Positions 23,487-32,188 of a stretch of DNA of 46,968 nucleotides are shown here, in pieces. Source of the stretch: JBAZLV01 sp041650055 (lineage in GTDB: Bacteria > Nitrospirota > UBA9217); NCBI GenBank assembly GCA_041650055.1, contig JBAZLV010000014.1, positions 1 to 46,968 of the forward strand. Reading direction: 5' to 3'. The notes beneath the pieces were generated by a model, which was given only the letters and a program-made list of their open reading frames with translations, searched no databases and was not told the DNA's origin. The translations under genes were made by a program, and so were the position numbers. Every line of letters starts with the position of its first letter. Position 1 is the stretch's first letter.

Positions 23487-23897
23487 TTAGAAATTCTTTA
23501 GCAGTTCCATAATGTTCCAAACAAACTGTCCATATCCCTCATGGAGATACAGTCCTATCTGCGCAATCAACGAGTATGCTATTGCAAATTGTGCCAGGGC
23601 ATACGCAGCAAGTGTGAACTGACTTATGCTGATAATGCCTATACCAAACTGGGAAATGTTGATGACGCTGATGCCAAACTGTCCGATTGCGATGATGCCT
23701 TTGGCTGGGACCGGCATTCTGTTGGGACGATACTTGAATGAGATGTGAACGAGCGGCAATCCCATAATGATTGTTTTGCTTTTATACTCAAATCCCCAAC
23801 CGTCCCATTTTTCTTTCGCAGGATAGGGAGCTCCGCAATGCGGACAGGTCCATGCCTGTTCACTGACAGTATGCTGGCACTCCCGGCATTGTTTCAT
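23487..23897 (-). CDS. Zinc-ribbon protein with ten-residue hydrophobic repeats
   Basis: 136 residues from the ATG at 23897 (GGAGAG upstream). The N-terminus is a zinc ribbon with two Cys pairs: CRECQH and CPHCGAPYP. The C-terminal half has five consecutive ten-residue units with the core [I/L]-[G/S/A]-Q-[F/I], as in IAIGQFGISV, INISQFGIGI, ISISQFTLAA, YALAQFAIAY and SLIAQIGLYL. The region is hydrophobic and could be membrane-associated or form a stacked beta structure. I do not recognise a named family. It lies directly upstream of pabBC on the same strand, so the two are likely co-transcribed. Confidence 0.78.
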   Translation of the reverse strand: MKQCRECQHTVSEQAWTCPHCGAPYPAKEKWDGWGFEYKSKTIIMGLPLVHISFKYRPNRMPVPAKGIIAIGQFGISVINISQFGIGIISISQFTLAAYALAQFAIAYSLIAQIGLYLHEGYGQFVWNIMELLKNF

Positions 23898-24058
23898 GTT
23901 TTCTCTCCTGAATTTATTTTTATTCCTCACCGATTTTAAAAAAGTATCCCCTACTATTTTTTGAATGGTATTTTCAGGGCTGTCTTTTTCATGATAAGCA
24001 ATAGTACTGAAAACTGTATCAAAAACTTTGGCAATGGTCAATGCTGAAAACATTATTC

Positions 24059-24087
24059 TTGACGTATCTGTTGCTTATCATTATATT
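24059..24087 (+). promoter_or_regulatory. Promoter for the second lgt
   Basis: TTGACG (24059-24064), a 17-base spacer and TATATT (24082-24087) give a good sigma-70 promoter with a leader of about 50 bases. It lies in the divergent gap from the zinc-ribbon gene. Confidence 0.65.
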
Positions 24088-24143
24088 TTGAGTGCCGTTT
24101 CCCCATGGTTTGTATCAAAACTACGAGAGGAGTCTTTATTTCT

Positions 24144-24941
24144 ATGATTGCTTATCCCCATATTGATCCAGAAATTTTCCGGATTGGACAGTTCTCCATC
24201 CGCTGGTACGGCCTTATGTATGCGGTCGGATTTGCTGCATCCTATCTGCTGGTTAGATATCAACTCAAAAAAAATCAAGATCCGGATTTCCGAAACCATA
24301 TTCAGAAACTTCCCCCGACATTTCTTGACTCTTTGTACACGTATCTTATTCTCGGCTTAGTCATTGGAGCGCGGGTTGGCTATATTTTATTTTACGACCT
24401 ATCGAATTATCTTAATCACCCCCTGGAAGTGTTTGCGGTATGGCATGGAGGTATGTCCTTTCATGGAGGGTTAATCGGAACCCTGTTTGGGGGATACTGG
24501 TGCTGTAAGAAATATCGTGCGGATTTCTGGCGGATGGCTGATCTGGTGATTGTGACTGCGCCCATCGGACTTGCCTGCGGACGTCTCGGAAACTTTATTA
24601 ACGGTGAATTGTACGGGAGAATCACGGATGTTCCGTGGGCAATGGTATTTCCTTCCGGCGGACCGTTTCCACGCCACCCGTCTCAATTATATGAATTCGC
24701 ACTCGAAGGGGTTTTCTTGTTTATTATCCTGTGGTCGCTGAAAAACCGCAAATTGGCAGCAGGGTCGTTGTCCGCTCTTTTTCTTGTGCTGTATGGTGTT
24801 TTTCGCTTTTTTGTGGAATTCTTCCGCGAGCCGGATGCGCATATCGGATTTATCGCCGGTTTTCTTACCATGGGACAGCTCTTATGCATTCTAACGGCTT
24901 TTGTGGGCATCCTGTTGTTGTTCATACGTCAACGACGTTGA
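24144..24941 (+). CDS. lgt: Prolipoprotein diacylglyceryl transferase, copy 2
   Basis: 265 residues from the ATG at 24144 (GAGAGGAG upstream). It carries the canonical Lgt signature CGRLGNFINGELYG, plus WHGGMSFHGG and HPSQLYE, with multiple membrane segments. This copy resembles the standard proteobacterial enzyme more than the one at 19746 does. Two divergent lgt genes 4 kb apart suggest specialisation or one copy acquired by transfer. It has its own promoter and is followed, after a 129-base gap, by glgB, with no obvious functional link. Confidence 0.94.
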   Translation: MIAYPHIDPEIFRIGQFSIRWYGLMYAVGFAASYLLVRYQLKKNQDPDFRNHIQKLPPTFLDSLYTYLILGLVIGARVGYILFYDLSNYLNHPLEVFAVWHGGMSFHGGLIGTLFGGYWCCKKYRADFWRMADLVIVTAPIGLACGRLGNFINGELYGRITDVPWAMVFPSGGPFPRHPSQLYEFALEGVFLFIILWSLKNRKLAAGSLSALFLVLYGVFRFFVEFFREPDAHIGFIAGFLTMGQLLCILTAFVGILLLFIRQRR

Positions 24942-25070
24942 AAAACTTTATATGAACTTTTTTCGTTATGATATAGTTACACTATGCTTGAACGTAGTCA
25001 GAAAAAATTCCTGCAGGATATACTTACTACAGTACCATGACCCGCTTTCCGTCATAAGAAAGGTAATTTG

Positions 25071-26987
25071 ATGAATCAAAAAGGGCATGCGGTAATTTCC
25101 GGTGTTAGTCTTCTTACGGATCATGATATCTATCTTTTTAAGGAAGGGAATCATTTTAAATTATACGAGAAACTCGGGTCTCACATTCTTTCCGTTGACG
25201 GGCAGGATGGCGTTCTTTTTGCGGTCTGGGCTCCGAATGCTCTTTCCGTATCCGTGATTGGCGATTTTAACGGGTGGACAAATGGCGTTCATCCCCTTTT
25301 TCGGCGGCAGGACCATTCAGGGATTTGGGAAGGATTTATTCCTGGAATCGGACATGGGGCGCTCTATAAATATTACATTGTCTCGCATCACCATCAGCAT
25401 GATAAAGGCGACCCATTCGCCTTTTTCTGGGAGACACCGCCGAAGACCTCATCTATTGTATGGGATATTTCTTATCAATGGCAGGATGAAGGCTGGATGC
25501 GAAATCGCCATATACATAATTCTCTGCGAGCACCCTTCTCCGTATATGAGATGCACCCAGGTTCCTGGCGGCGGGTGCCTGAAGAAGGAAATCGCTCACT
25601 CACCTATCGGGAAATGGCTGCTTATTTGCCTGAATATCTCAAGGACACGGGTTTTACGCATGTTGAATTCATGCCGATCATGGAGCATCCCTTTTACGGT
25701 TCCTGGGGGTATCAGGTGACAGGGTATTTTGCTCCTACCAGCCGGTATGGAACTCCGCAGGAGGTCATGCATCTTATCGATTCGTTGCATCAGAAAGGAA
25801 TCGGGGTCATTCTTGACTGGGTTCCTTCCCATTTTCCTGATGACGCGCATGGATTGGTCTATTTTGACGGAACACATTTGTACGAGCATCAAGACTCTCG
25901 CAAAGGATTCCACCCGGAGTGGAAAAGCTATATCTTTAATTACGGCCGGTATGAAGTCCGGAATTTTCTGATCAGCAGTGCCCTCTTCTGGCTTGACCGC
26001 TATCATGCCGATGGCTTGCGGATCGACGGGGTTGCGTCCATGTTATACCTGGATTATTCCCGGAAAGCCGGCGAGTGGATTCCGAATCAATATGGAGGAA
26101 GGGAAAATCTGGAAGCCATCGATTTTCTGCGCAGCTTGAACCGCGAAGTGTATCGCGCATTTCCGGATGTCCAGACCATTGCGGAAGAGTCAACGGCGTG
26201 GCCCATGGTGTCGCGACCCACTCATATCGGTGGACTCGGTTTCGGCATGAAGTGGAATATGGGCTGGATGCATGATACGCTGGAATATTTTTCCACGGAT
26301 CCGATATTTCGGAAGTATCATCACAATGACATTACCTTCAGTATCTGGTATGCGTTTTTTGAAAATTTCATGCTTCCGCTTTCTCATGATGAAGTCGTGT
26401 ATGGAAAGGGTGCGCTTGCCGGAAAAATGCCGGGAAGCGGCCTCCAGAAAATGGCGAATCTCCGGATTTTGCTCGGATACTTGTTTACGCATCCGGGAAA
26501 AAAATTACTGTTCATGGGTGGTGAAATCGGACAATGGGCAGAATGGAACCATGAGGGCTGCATCGAATGGCATCTTTTGCGGTACCAGTCTCATTACGGA
26601 ATCTGGAAACTGGTCGGCGATTTAAACCGCTTGTATCGGCGTGAACCAGCGCTCTATGAACGTGACTTTGAACCGGAAGGGTTTGAATGGATAGATTTCG
26701 GCGATCATGAGTCAAGCGTTATCAGTTATCTGCGATATAGCGCTGAACGAAAGGAATGTCTCGTTGCCGTGTTCAACTTTACTCCAATGACGCGGTTCCA
26801 GTACCGTATCGGTATTCCCAATGGAGGATGGTGGCGCGAACTCCTGAATACGGATGCCTGCGAATATGGAGGAAACGGAGTGGGAAATCTTGGAGGATGC
26901 AATGCTATGGAAGAACCAGCCCATGGGAAACCATATTCCCTGTCTCTTACTCTCCCTCCGCTTGGAATGATTATTTTAAAGCAGTAG
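25071..26987 (+). CDS. glgB: 1,4-alpha-glucan branching enzyme
   Basis: 638 residues. A CBM48 domain (about 15-105; FAVWAPNALSVSVIGDFNGW) precedes a GH13 barrel with the nucleophile Asp in DGLRIDGVASM, the acid Glu in TIAEEST, and LPLSHDEVVYG for the third catalytic Asp, followed by a C-terminal beta domain. It creates alpha-1,6 branches in glycogen. It lacks the extra N-terminal domain of E. coli GlgB, typical of shorter type 2 enzymes. No other glycogen gene is near. An in-frame TTG lies just before the ATG; GAAAGG is the ribosome site. A strong terminator follows. Confidence 0.96.
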   Translation: MNQKGHAVISGVSLLTDHDIYLFKEGNHFKLYEKLGSHILSVDGQDGVLFAVWAPNALSVSVIGDFNGWTNGVHPLFRRQDHSGIWEGFIPGIGHGALYKYYIVSHHHQHDKGDPFAFFWETPPKTSSIVWDISYQWQDEGWMRNRHIHNSLRAPFSVYEMHPGSWRRVPEEGNRSLTYREMAAYLPEYLKDTGFTHVEFMPIMEHPFYGSWGYQVTGYFAPTSRYGTPQEVMHLIDSLHQKGIGVILDWVPSHFPDDAHGLVYFDGTHLYEHQDSRKGFHPEWKSYIFNYGRYEVRNFLISSALFWLDRYHADGLRIDGVASMLYLDYSRKAGEWIPNQYGGRENLEAIDFLRSLNREVYRAFPDVQTIAEESTAWPMVSRPTHIGGLGFGMKWNMGWMHDTLEYFSTDPIFRKYHHNDITFSIWYAFFENFMLPLSHDEVVYGKGALAGKMPGSGLQKMANLRILLGYLFTHPGKKLLFMGGEIGQWAEWNHEGCIEWHLLRYQSHYGIWKLVGDLNRLYRREPALYERDFEPEGFEWIDFGDHESSVISYLRYSAERKECLVAVFNFTPMTRFQYRIGIPNGGWWRELLNTDACEYGGNGVGNLGGCNAMEEPAHGKPYSLSLTLPPLGMIILKQ

Positions 26988-27007
26988 AACAGATATCCTG
27001 AAAAAAC

Positions 27008-27043
27008 AAAGGGCGTGTATTTTCTCCGGTACACGCCCTTTTT
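27008..27043. terminator. Bidirectional terminator between glgB and the YtxH gene
   Basis: A perfect 12-bp stem (AAAGGGCGTGTA/TACACGCCCTTT) with a 10-base loop is flanked by A and T runs, giving an intrinsic terminator in both directions between convergent genes. Confidence 0.9.
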
Positions 27044-27064
27044 GCGATCTGGTCCCAAACGTTC

Positions 27065-27349
27065 TTACGTTGCGCTTTGATGTCTTTTTTTCTCTTCCAT
27101 AAAAGCTGTCTTTCCCGCTTCAAACGAGCTGGCCAGCGCTGATTTGCCTTCCTCGAGCCTCCGAGTGCTCTCTTCAACTGCCGACGATAGTGTATCCCTA
27201 ACTTGAGCCATGTAATTCATAATATTGTCTCTGAGTTCACGTCCGGATTTAGGAGCAAATAAGAGTGCAAGACCGGCTCCTACTATTCCGCCAACGAGAA
27301 ACGGGAGGACTGTTGAACTTCTGGCTTCATCGAGTTTTTCCATTGTCAT
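27065..27349 (-). CDS. YtxH-domain membrane-anchored protein
   Basis: 94 residues with one membrane segment (LPFLVGGIVGAGLALLFAP) immediately followed by KSGRELR, the YtxH signature, then a charged helical tail. YtxH proteins are small stress-related or gas-vesicle-type proteins of unknown biochemical role. The ATG overlaps the end of the upstream DUF948 gene by 23 bases (17 if the second ATG at 27343 is used), so translation is probably coupled. A ribosome site (AAAGGAG) lies 4 bases before the first ATG. The DUF948-YtxH pairing is common in bacteria. Confidence 0.85.
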   Translation of the reverse strand: MTMEKLDEARSSTVLPFLVGGIVGAGLALLFAPKSGRELRDNIMNYMAQVRDTLSSAVEESTRRLEEGKSALASSFEAGKTAFMEEKKRHQSAT

Positions 27350-27749
27350 TGATCTCCTTTCTTTTTATATTCCGAACCAGTGTGACAATTCCTGTTTTGA
27401 ACCCTGATTTCAATCCGGCAATATTCGCTTCAGCTTCGGACCGAATATTTTCCTTCACCATGCCATACCATGAACCGATCCGGGCTTCAATAGTTTCCAT
27501 CTTGTTTGAAACCTGCCTGATACTCGTTGATACGGCATGCATATTTTCAGTTACGCGCCGCAGATGCTCAAGGCCGGATTTTGTTTCAATTAAAACCGCA
27601 TTCACCGTGCCCTGGGTGTTTTTAAAAAATGACTGAATCGCCTTGCCGGTCCGAAGCATAACGATGAACATCCCGATAATAAGGGCAATGGAAAATACGA
27701 CGTACGCAATGAAGGCAATAATGCCTATATTCACGAGCGTTTCATTCAT
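27327..27749 (-). CDS. DUF948 membrane protein
   Basis: 140 residues from the ATG at 27749, preceded by AAAGGAGG; upstream in-frame codons lack support. One N-terminal membrane segment (about residues 8-33) is followed by a long helical stretch with spaced polar residues (SGLEHLRRVTENMHAVSTS), consistent with a coiled coil. The protein resembles DUF948 proteins, described as methyl-accepting-chemotaxis-like in structure but without known function. It probably partners with the YtxH protein encoded after it, for example as an envelope-associated pair. Confidence 0.8.
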   Translation of the reverse strand: MNETLVNIGIIAFIAYVVFSIALIIGMFIVMLRTGKAIQSFFKNTQGTVNAVLIETKSGLEHLRRVTENMHAVSTSIRQVSNKMETIEARIGSWYGMVKENIRSEAEANIAGLKSGFKTGIVTLVRNIKRKEINDNGKTR

Positions 27750-27806
27750 GCGTCCTCCTTTGCAATTGCAAACCCCTGTGTTGTATGGGTGATTGTTTCT
27801 TGCTTG

Positions 27807-27837
27807 ATTATAAGTATAGCACACACTCTTTTTTCAA
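27807..27837 (-). promoter_or_regulatory. Possible promoter for the DUF948-YtxH pair
   Basis: On the minus strand TTGAAA (27837-27832), a 19-base spacer and TATAAT (27812-27807). The spacer is longer than ideal, so the match is only suggestive. Confidence 0.4.
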
Positions 27838-27944
27838 AAATCGCGCACGAAATCCTCTTTTGTTCGAGGAATCGTTTAGAGTGAAATAGTACGGGACTGC
27901 GAAATGAAATTGGATACAGGTATTTTTTGTTTTTCAAAAAAGGA

Positions 27945-27973
27945 TTGACATTTTTTCAGAAAGAGACGACAAT
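27945..27973 (+). promoter_or_regulatory. Promoter for the haem-sensor GGDEF-EAL gene
   Basis: TTGACA (27945-27950), a 17-base spacer and GACAAT (27968-27973), a weaker -10. The leader would be about 96 bases with no clear structure. Confidence 0.5.
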
Positions 27974-28075
27974 TATCCAAAAGTGTACTCTTTATTTGGT
28001 TGTTTATAGTTGCTGCCCTATGCGCCTTATTTTATTATTTCTTTCCTTTTGCATCTGGCAGGAGGAAAAAGTTTT

Positions 28076-30937
28076 ATGAAACGGATTCTTTTTTTATTTC
28101 TCTTTATAACCGCTGCGGTTTTTTCTATAGGAACCATAGTATCCATTGTTTTAATTCAAAACACCGTTGATACTCTTCATAAATTAACGTACTATCATCA
28201 AAATTCGAGCTTCAGGAATGACATGAAAGGCTCCATTCATGCCCTGCAGCAATTGCAATTTCGCTCGAACGCCATGAAAACCGATCCTGCTTCTGTTTCC
28301 AAAACAGTTGCCCGCCTTCATAATTCCACACGGACTTGCATGACGTGTCATCATACAGAAGAGACTACTCGCGCCCTGAACCGAATGGAAGAAAAAATTA
28401 CGGAGTATGAAAAAGAATTTATTTCATACACAAACAGACTGGGAAATTTCAGTCATGATAATCTCCAAAAACAAAATATGCGTGCTCTTCAGCAAGAATT
28501 GCTTACGCTGGCCGATACTGTGTCTGATTCGGCAGAAATGCAGTCAGGAGCCATGGTACTGACCGCTGGCCGCAGTATCATGAAAACCTGGATCGCTTTT
28601 TCCCTCGGAATGATGATTTTGCTTGTTGCAGCCGGAATTCTGGCGGCCCGGTTGATTGCGTCGATACGTCGCCACCTTGCTGTTTTGCTGAATGCTCACA
28701 TGATGATTGCGTGGGGCAATTCAGGGTATACAATTCCGGCGCAGGACAAAATTGAGTTTGGAGAACTCGCAAAAAGTTTTAACGACATGAGCGCCTCGCT
28801 TGAAGGTAACCAGGCAAAACTTGAACATGCCCTGGCCGGACAAAAAAGAGCTGAAGCTCTTTTGTGGAAAACAGAACTTTTTCTTGGCGGGATGTTCGCC
28901 AGCATTCAGGAGCCACTTTGCATTCTTGACCGTTCTTTGAAAATTGTACGGGCGAATGCAGCGTACGCTGAAAGCATGCATGCAACAGAGGAGTCATTCA
29001 TTGGGCAATCATGTCATGAAATCCACCAGCAATGTTCTACGGCATGCGATGACTGCCTCGTTCAGAAAACATTTGCATCCGGGATTCCTCTGGTTGAGAA
29101 GCAGGAGCGGATGTCCGCCGGGAAGAAAACGTGGAAGGAAATTACAACGTATCCTTTGAAAGACGGCTCCGGTTCCATTCAGTATGTGGTGTATCGTTCC
29201 CACGATGTGACCAGTCAAAAAACAATCAAGGATGAGCTTGCACAAAGAGAAGAGCGCAGTGCCCTTGCGATTGAGGGTACGCGGGATGGTTTATGGGATT
29301 GGGACATTGCGGGAAAACAGCTGTATGTTTCAGAGCGATGGAAATCCATGCTCGGCTATAGCGATTCGGAAATCAGGAATACTCCGGAAGAGTGGTTGAA
29401 TAGAGTGCATCCCGATGACCGGCCAGAATTGGAATCAAAAATTGCCGCTTATCTCCAGGGCGTTGTCCATACGCATCTCAAGGCGGAATATCGTCTCCTG
29501 CACAAGGACGGAACCTATCGCTGGATGCTTACCCGAGGGATAGCCCTCAGGAATCCTGATGGTTCGGCCTACCGGGTGACAGGACTCCAGACAGATATTT
29601 CCGTCAGAAAAAAAGTAGAAGAACAACTGTTGCATGACGCCTTTCATGATGATCTTACGGGGCTGCCGAATCGTGCGCTCTTTATGGATCGGCTGGAACA
29701 TGTCATTATGACATCGCTTCGGACCGAATTTTTGTATGCGGTGCTGTTCCTGGACCTGGATGGTTTTAAAATAATCAATGACACGTATGGTCATACGACG
29801 GGGGATTACCTTCTTGCAGCAGTTGGCAGGCAATTGTCAGCATGCGTTCGGCCAGGTGATACGGTTGCCAGAATCGGGGGCGATGAATTCGCTGTTCTTT
29901 TGGAAAATATCAATGCATTGCAGGATGCAATCGAAGTTGCCGAACGGATTCATAAAAAGCTCGCGGATCCGATCCGGATTCAGGGAAATGACGTCAGCGT
30001 GTCGTTCAGTATCGGCATAGCGCCGGGGTGCGCACAGTATATGAGAGCCGAACAGGTTCTTCGCGATGCGGATATTGCCATGTATCAGTCGAAGGCCAAA
30101 GGAAGTGCGAGATACGAGGTCTTTCATCTTGACATGCATTCGGATGTCTTGGATCGGCAGCAGCTTGAAGAGGATCTGCGGCGTGCTCTTGAACGTCGTG
30201 AATTGGCCCTGTGTTATCATCCTATTATAGACCTCAAAACCCGCATGATCAGCGGATTCGAAGCCTTGCTGCGCTGGAACCATCCGGAGCGTGGAGTGCT
30301 CAGTCCGCAGGAGTTCCTGTATCTTGCCGAGGATACCGGCATGATTCACGACATCGGAAAATGGATTTTGGAGGAGTCCTGCCGAAAAATCCAGATACTT
30401 CAAGAGAAGCATCCCATGACCCCCCCCCTTACGCTCAACGTGAATTTTACCGCCAAGCAGTTTCTCCAGGCTGATCTGGTTTCAACGGTTATGGATATTA
30501 TTCAGGAGACCGGGGTCGATCCCCGTACGCTTGTATTTGAGATTACGGAAAGCATGCTTATGAAGAATGTTGATGTCATGATTTCAGTGATGAACCGGCT
30601 TCGAAGCATGGGGATCCGGATTTGCCTTGACGATTTTGGTACCGGCTATTCATCCCTGAGTTATCTGCATCAATTCCCGATTCATGCTTTAAAAATTGAC
30701 CGTACGTGTATTGAAAAACTGTCGGAACGGGGCGAAAATCAGGAAGTCATTCTTTCCATCCTCTCGCTTGCAAAAAGTCTTCACTTTGATGTGATTGCCG
30801 AAGGACTCGAACATGCGTATCAACTGTCCACCGTAAAGGATCTGCATTGCCGGTATGGTCAGGGATTCCTGTTTACTCCTCCCCTGGGATTCCAGGAAAT
30901 CGATTCCTGGATGAAAAAAGACCATTCCTGGAATTAG
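28076..30937 (+). CDS. Membrane sensor with periplasmic c-haem motif, PAS domains, GGDEF and EAL
   Basis: 953 residues from the ATG at 28076 (AGGAGG upstream). Membrane segments at about 4-27 and 171-195 bound a helical periplasmic domain carrying CMTCH (residues 88-92), a c-type haem attachment motif. A HAMP-like linker, a PAS domain with a Cys cluster (SCHEIHQQCSTACDDC) and a second PAS follow. The GGDEF domain has an intact GGDEF at 601-605 and an RxxD inhibition site (RPGD) five residues before it. The EAL domain has EAL at 729-731, FEITES, LDDFGTGYSS and KID. Both cyclase and phosphodiesterase activity are possible. Haem may sense redox state or a gas. Confidence 0.92.
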   Translation: MKRILFLFLFITAAVFSIGTIVSIVLIQNTVDTLHKLTYYHQNSSFRNDMKGSIHALQQLQFRSNAMKTDPASVSKTVARLHNSTRTCMTCHHTEETTRALNRMEEKITEYEKEFISYTNRLGNFSHDNLQKQNMRALQQELLTLADTVSDSAEMQSGAMVLTAGRSIMKTWIAFSLGMMILLVAAGILAARLIASIRRHLAVLLNAHMMIAWGNSGYTIPAQDKIEFGELAKSFNDMSASLEGNQAKLEHALAGQKRAEALLWKTELFLGGMFASIQEPLCILDRSLKIVRANAAYAESMHATEESFIGQSCHEIHQQCSTACDDCLVQKTFASGIPLVEKQERMSAGKKTWKEITTYPLKDGSGSIQYVVYRSHDVTSQKTIKDELAQREERSALAIEGTRDGLWDWDIAGKQLYVSERWKSMLGYSDSEIRNTPEEWLNRVHPDDRPELESKIAAYLQGVVHTHLKAEYRLLHKDGTYRWMLTRGIALRNPDGSAYRVTGLQTDISVRKKVEEQLLHDAFHDDLTGLPNRALFMDRLEHVIMTSLRTEFLYAVLFLDLDGFKIINDTYGHTTGDYLLAAVGRQLSACVRPGDTVARIGGDEFAVLLENINALQDAIEVAERIHKKLADPIRIQGNDVSVSFSIGIAPGCAQYMRAEQVLRDADIAMYQSKAKGSARYEVFHLDMHSDVLDRQQLEEDLRRALERRELALCYHPIIDLKTRMISGFEALLRWNHPERGVLSPQEFLYLAEDTGMIHDIGKWILEESCRKIQILQEKHPMTPPLTLNVNFTAKQFLQADLVSTVMDIIQETGVDPRTLVFEITESMLMKNVDVMISVMNRLRSMGIRICLDDFGTGYSSLSYLHQFPIHALKIDRTCIEKLSERGENQEVILSILSLAKSLHFDVIAEGLEHAYQLSTVKDLHCRYGQGFLFTPPLGFQEIDSWMKKDHSWN

Positions 30938-30982
30938 AACTGCCGCATTCGTCTATTTTTAAGACAATCGACCAAAAATCCC

Positions 30983-31011
30983 TTGCAACTGCCCGGAAAA
31001 CAAACTATAAT
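30983..31011 (+). promoter_or_regulatory. Promoter for the aromatic amino-acid cluster
   Basis: TTGCAA (30983-30988), a 17-base spacer and a perfect TATAAT (31006-31011), predicting a 22-base leader to pheA. There is no room for an attenuator peptide, so regulation is probably by enzyme feedback through the ACT and ferredoxin-like domains. Confidence 0.7.
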
Positions 31012-31039
31012 TCACAATCTCTCATTGCAGGACTTCCCT

Positions 31040-32113
31040 ATGTCAATCGAAAAAATACAGGCATTCCGAAAAAAAATTGATGAAATCGACGATCAGCTGA
31101 TTGATCTTTTAAACCAACGAGCGGAATTCGTCATCCAGATCGGAAATATAAAAAAAACCGAGAAACTGGATTTTCATTCGCCAGCCCGCGAACGGGAAAT
31201 TCTGGAACGGCTGGCACTGCGCAATAAAGGGCCTTTTCCCCAGGATGCATTAAAGGCAGTCTATCGCGAAGTGCTTTCCTCGTCACTTTCCCTGGAACGG
31301 CCGATCAAGGTTGCCTACCTTGGGCCCCGGGCAACCTTTACCCACATGGCGGGAATGCAGCAGTTCGGTTTTGCAGCGAATTATGTTCCGGTTGGAAACA
31401 TCAAGGATGTGTTCACTGAGGTCGAGCGCGGACGTGCCGATTACGGGGTGGTACCTGTTGAAAATTCGACCGAGGGAGTGGTCAATTACACGCTCGACAT
31501 GTTCATTGATTCTGATCTTAAAATTTCTGCCGAAATCATGCTCGAAGTATCCCAGAATCTGATGAACAAGTCAGGCAGGATGGAAGATATCAAGGTGATT
31601 TATACTCATCCGCAGGTCCCGGGTCAATGCCGGCAATGGATTGAAAAAAACATGGCCGGGATCCCCATCATGGACGCGCCGAGCACGGCCAAGGCTGCGG
31701 ATATTGCAAAGGACGATCCTACTGCCGGAGCTATTGCGAGTGAAATGGCTGCGGTGATCTACGGCCTCCAGATCGTGGCCAGAAAAATCGACGACAGCCC
31801 GAACAACTTTACGCGGTTTCTTGTGATTGCGCCAAAATCCCCCGGGAGAACCGGACATGACAAGACTTCGATCATGTTCTCGATCAAGGACAAGGTGGGA
31901 GCGCTGTATTCCATGCTTGTTCCGTTTGCTGATGCGGGAATCAATCTTACCCGGCTCGATGCCCGTCCTTCGGGCAGGCAGGTATGGGATTACGTATTCT
32001 TTCTCGATATGGTCGGGCACATCGAAGATCAGCCGGTTGCAACGGCGATTGATCGGTTGAAAAACGATTGTCTTTTCCTGAAAATACTGGGATCATATCC
32101 GAAAAGCGGATAA
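31040..32113 (+). CDS. pheA: Chorismate mutase / prephenate dehydratase (P-protein)
   Basis: 357 residues from the ATG at 31040; an earlier in-frame start would precede the predicted transcript start. An AroQ chorismate mutase helix bundle (about 1-85) starts IEKIQAFRKKIDEIDDQL. The dehydratase domain (about 90-270) has VAYLGPRATFTH and PVENSTEG, followed by NNFTRF. The C-terminal ACT domain (about 285-350; DKVGALYSMLVPFADAGI) should bind phenylalanine for feedback control. The enzyme turns chorismate into prephenate and then phenylpyruvate. It is first of a cluster that also holds an aminotransferase able to finish phenylalanine. Confidence 0.96.
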   Translation: MSIEKIQAFRKKIDEIDDQLIDLLNQRAEFVIQIGNIKKTEKLDFHSPAREREILERLALRNKGPFPQDALKAVYREVLSSSLSLERPIKVAYLGPRATFTHMAGMQQFGFAANYVPVGNIKDVFTEVERGRADYGVVPVENSTEGVVNYTLDMFIDSDLKISAEIMLEVSQNLMNKSGRMEDIKVIYTHPQVPGQCRQWIEKNMAGIPIMDAPSTAKAADIAKDDPTAGAIASEMAAVIYGLQIVARKIDDSPNNFTRFLVIAPKSPGRTGHDKTSIMFSIKDKVGALYSMLVPFADAGINLTRLDARPSGRQVWDYVFFLDMVGHIEDQPVATAIDRLKNDCLFLKILGSYPKSG

Positions 32114-32188
32114 TATCTCCTGTGACGGTTAAAATCCAAACAAAAAAGGCGGACACTGGAATCCGTCATGTTAGAAGAGAGTATACCT

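Noticed and set aside
29837..30412. A 191-codon minus-strand frame inside the GGDEF-EAL gene
   Set aside because: It overlaps the intact GGDEF and EAL domains, lacks any motif and has no promoter.
31012..31039. Attenuator or riboswitch ahead of pheA
   Set aside because: The predicted leader is only about 22 bases, too short for either.
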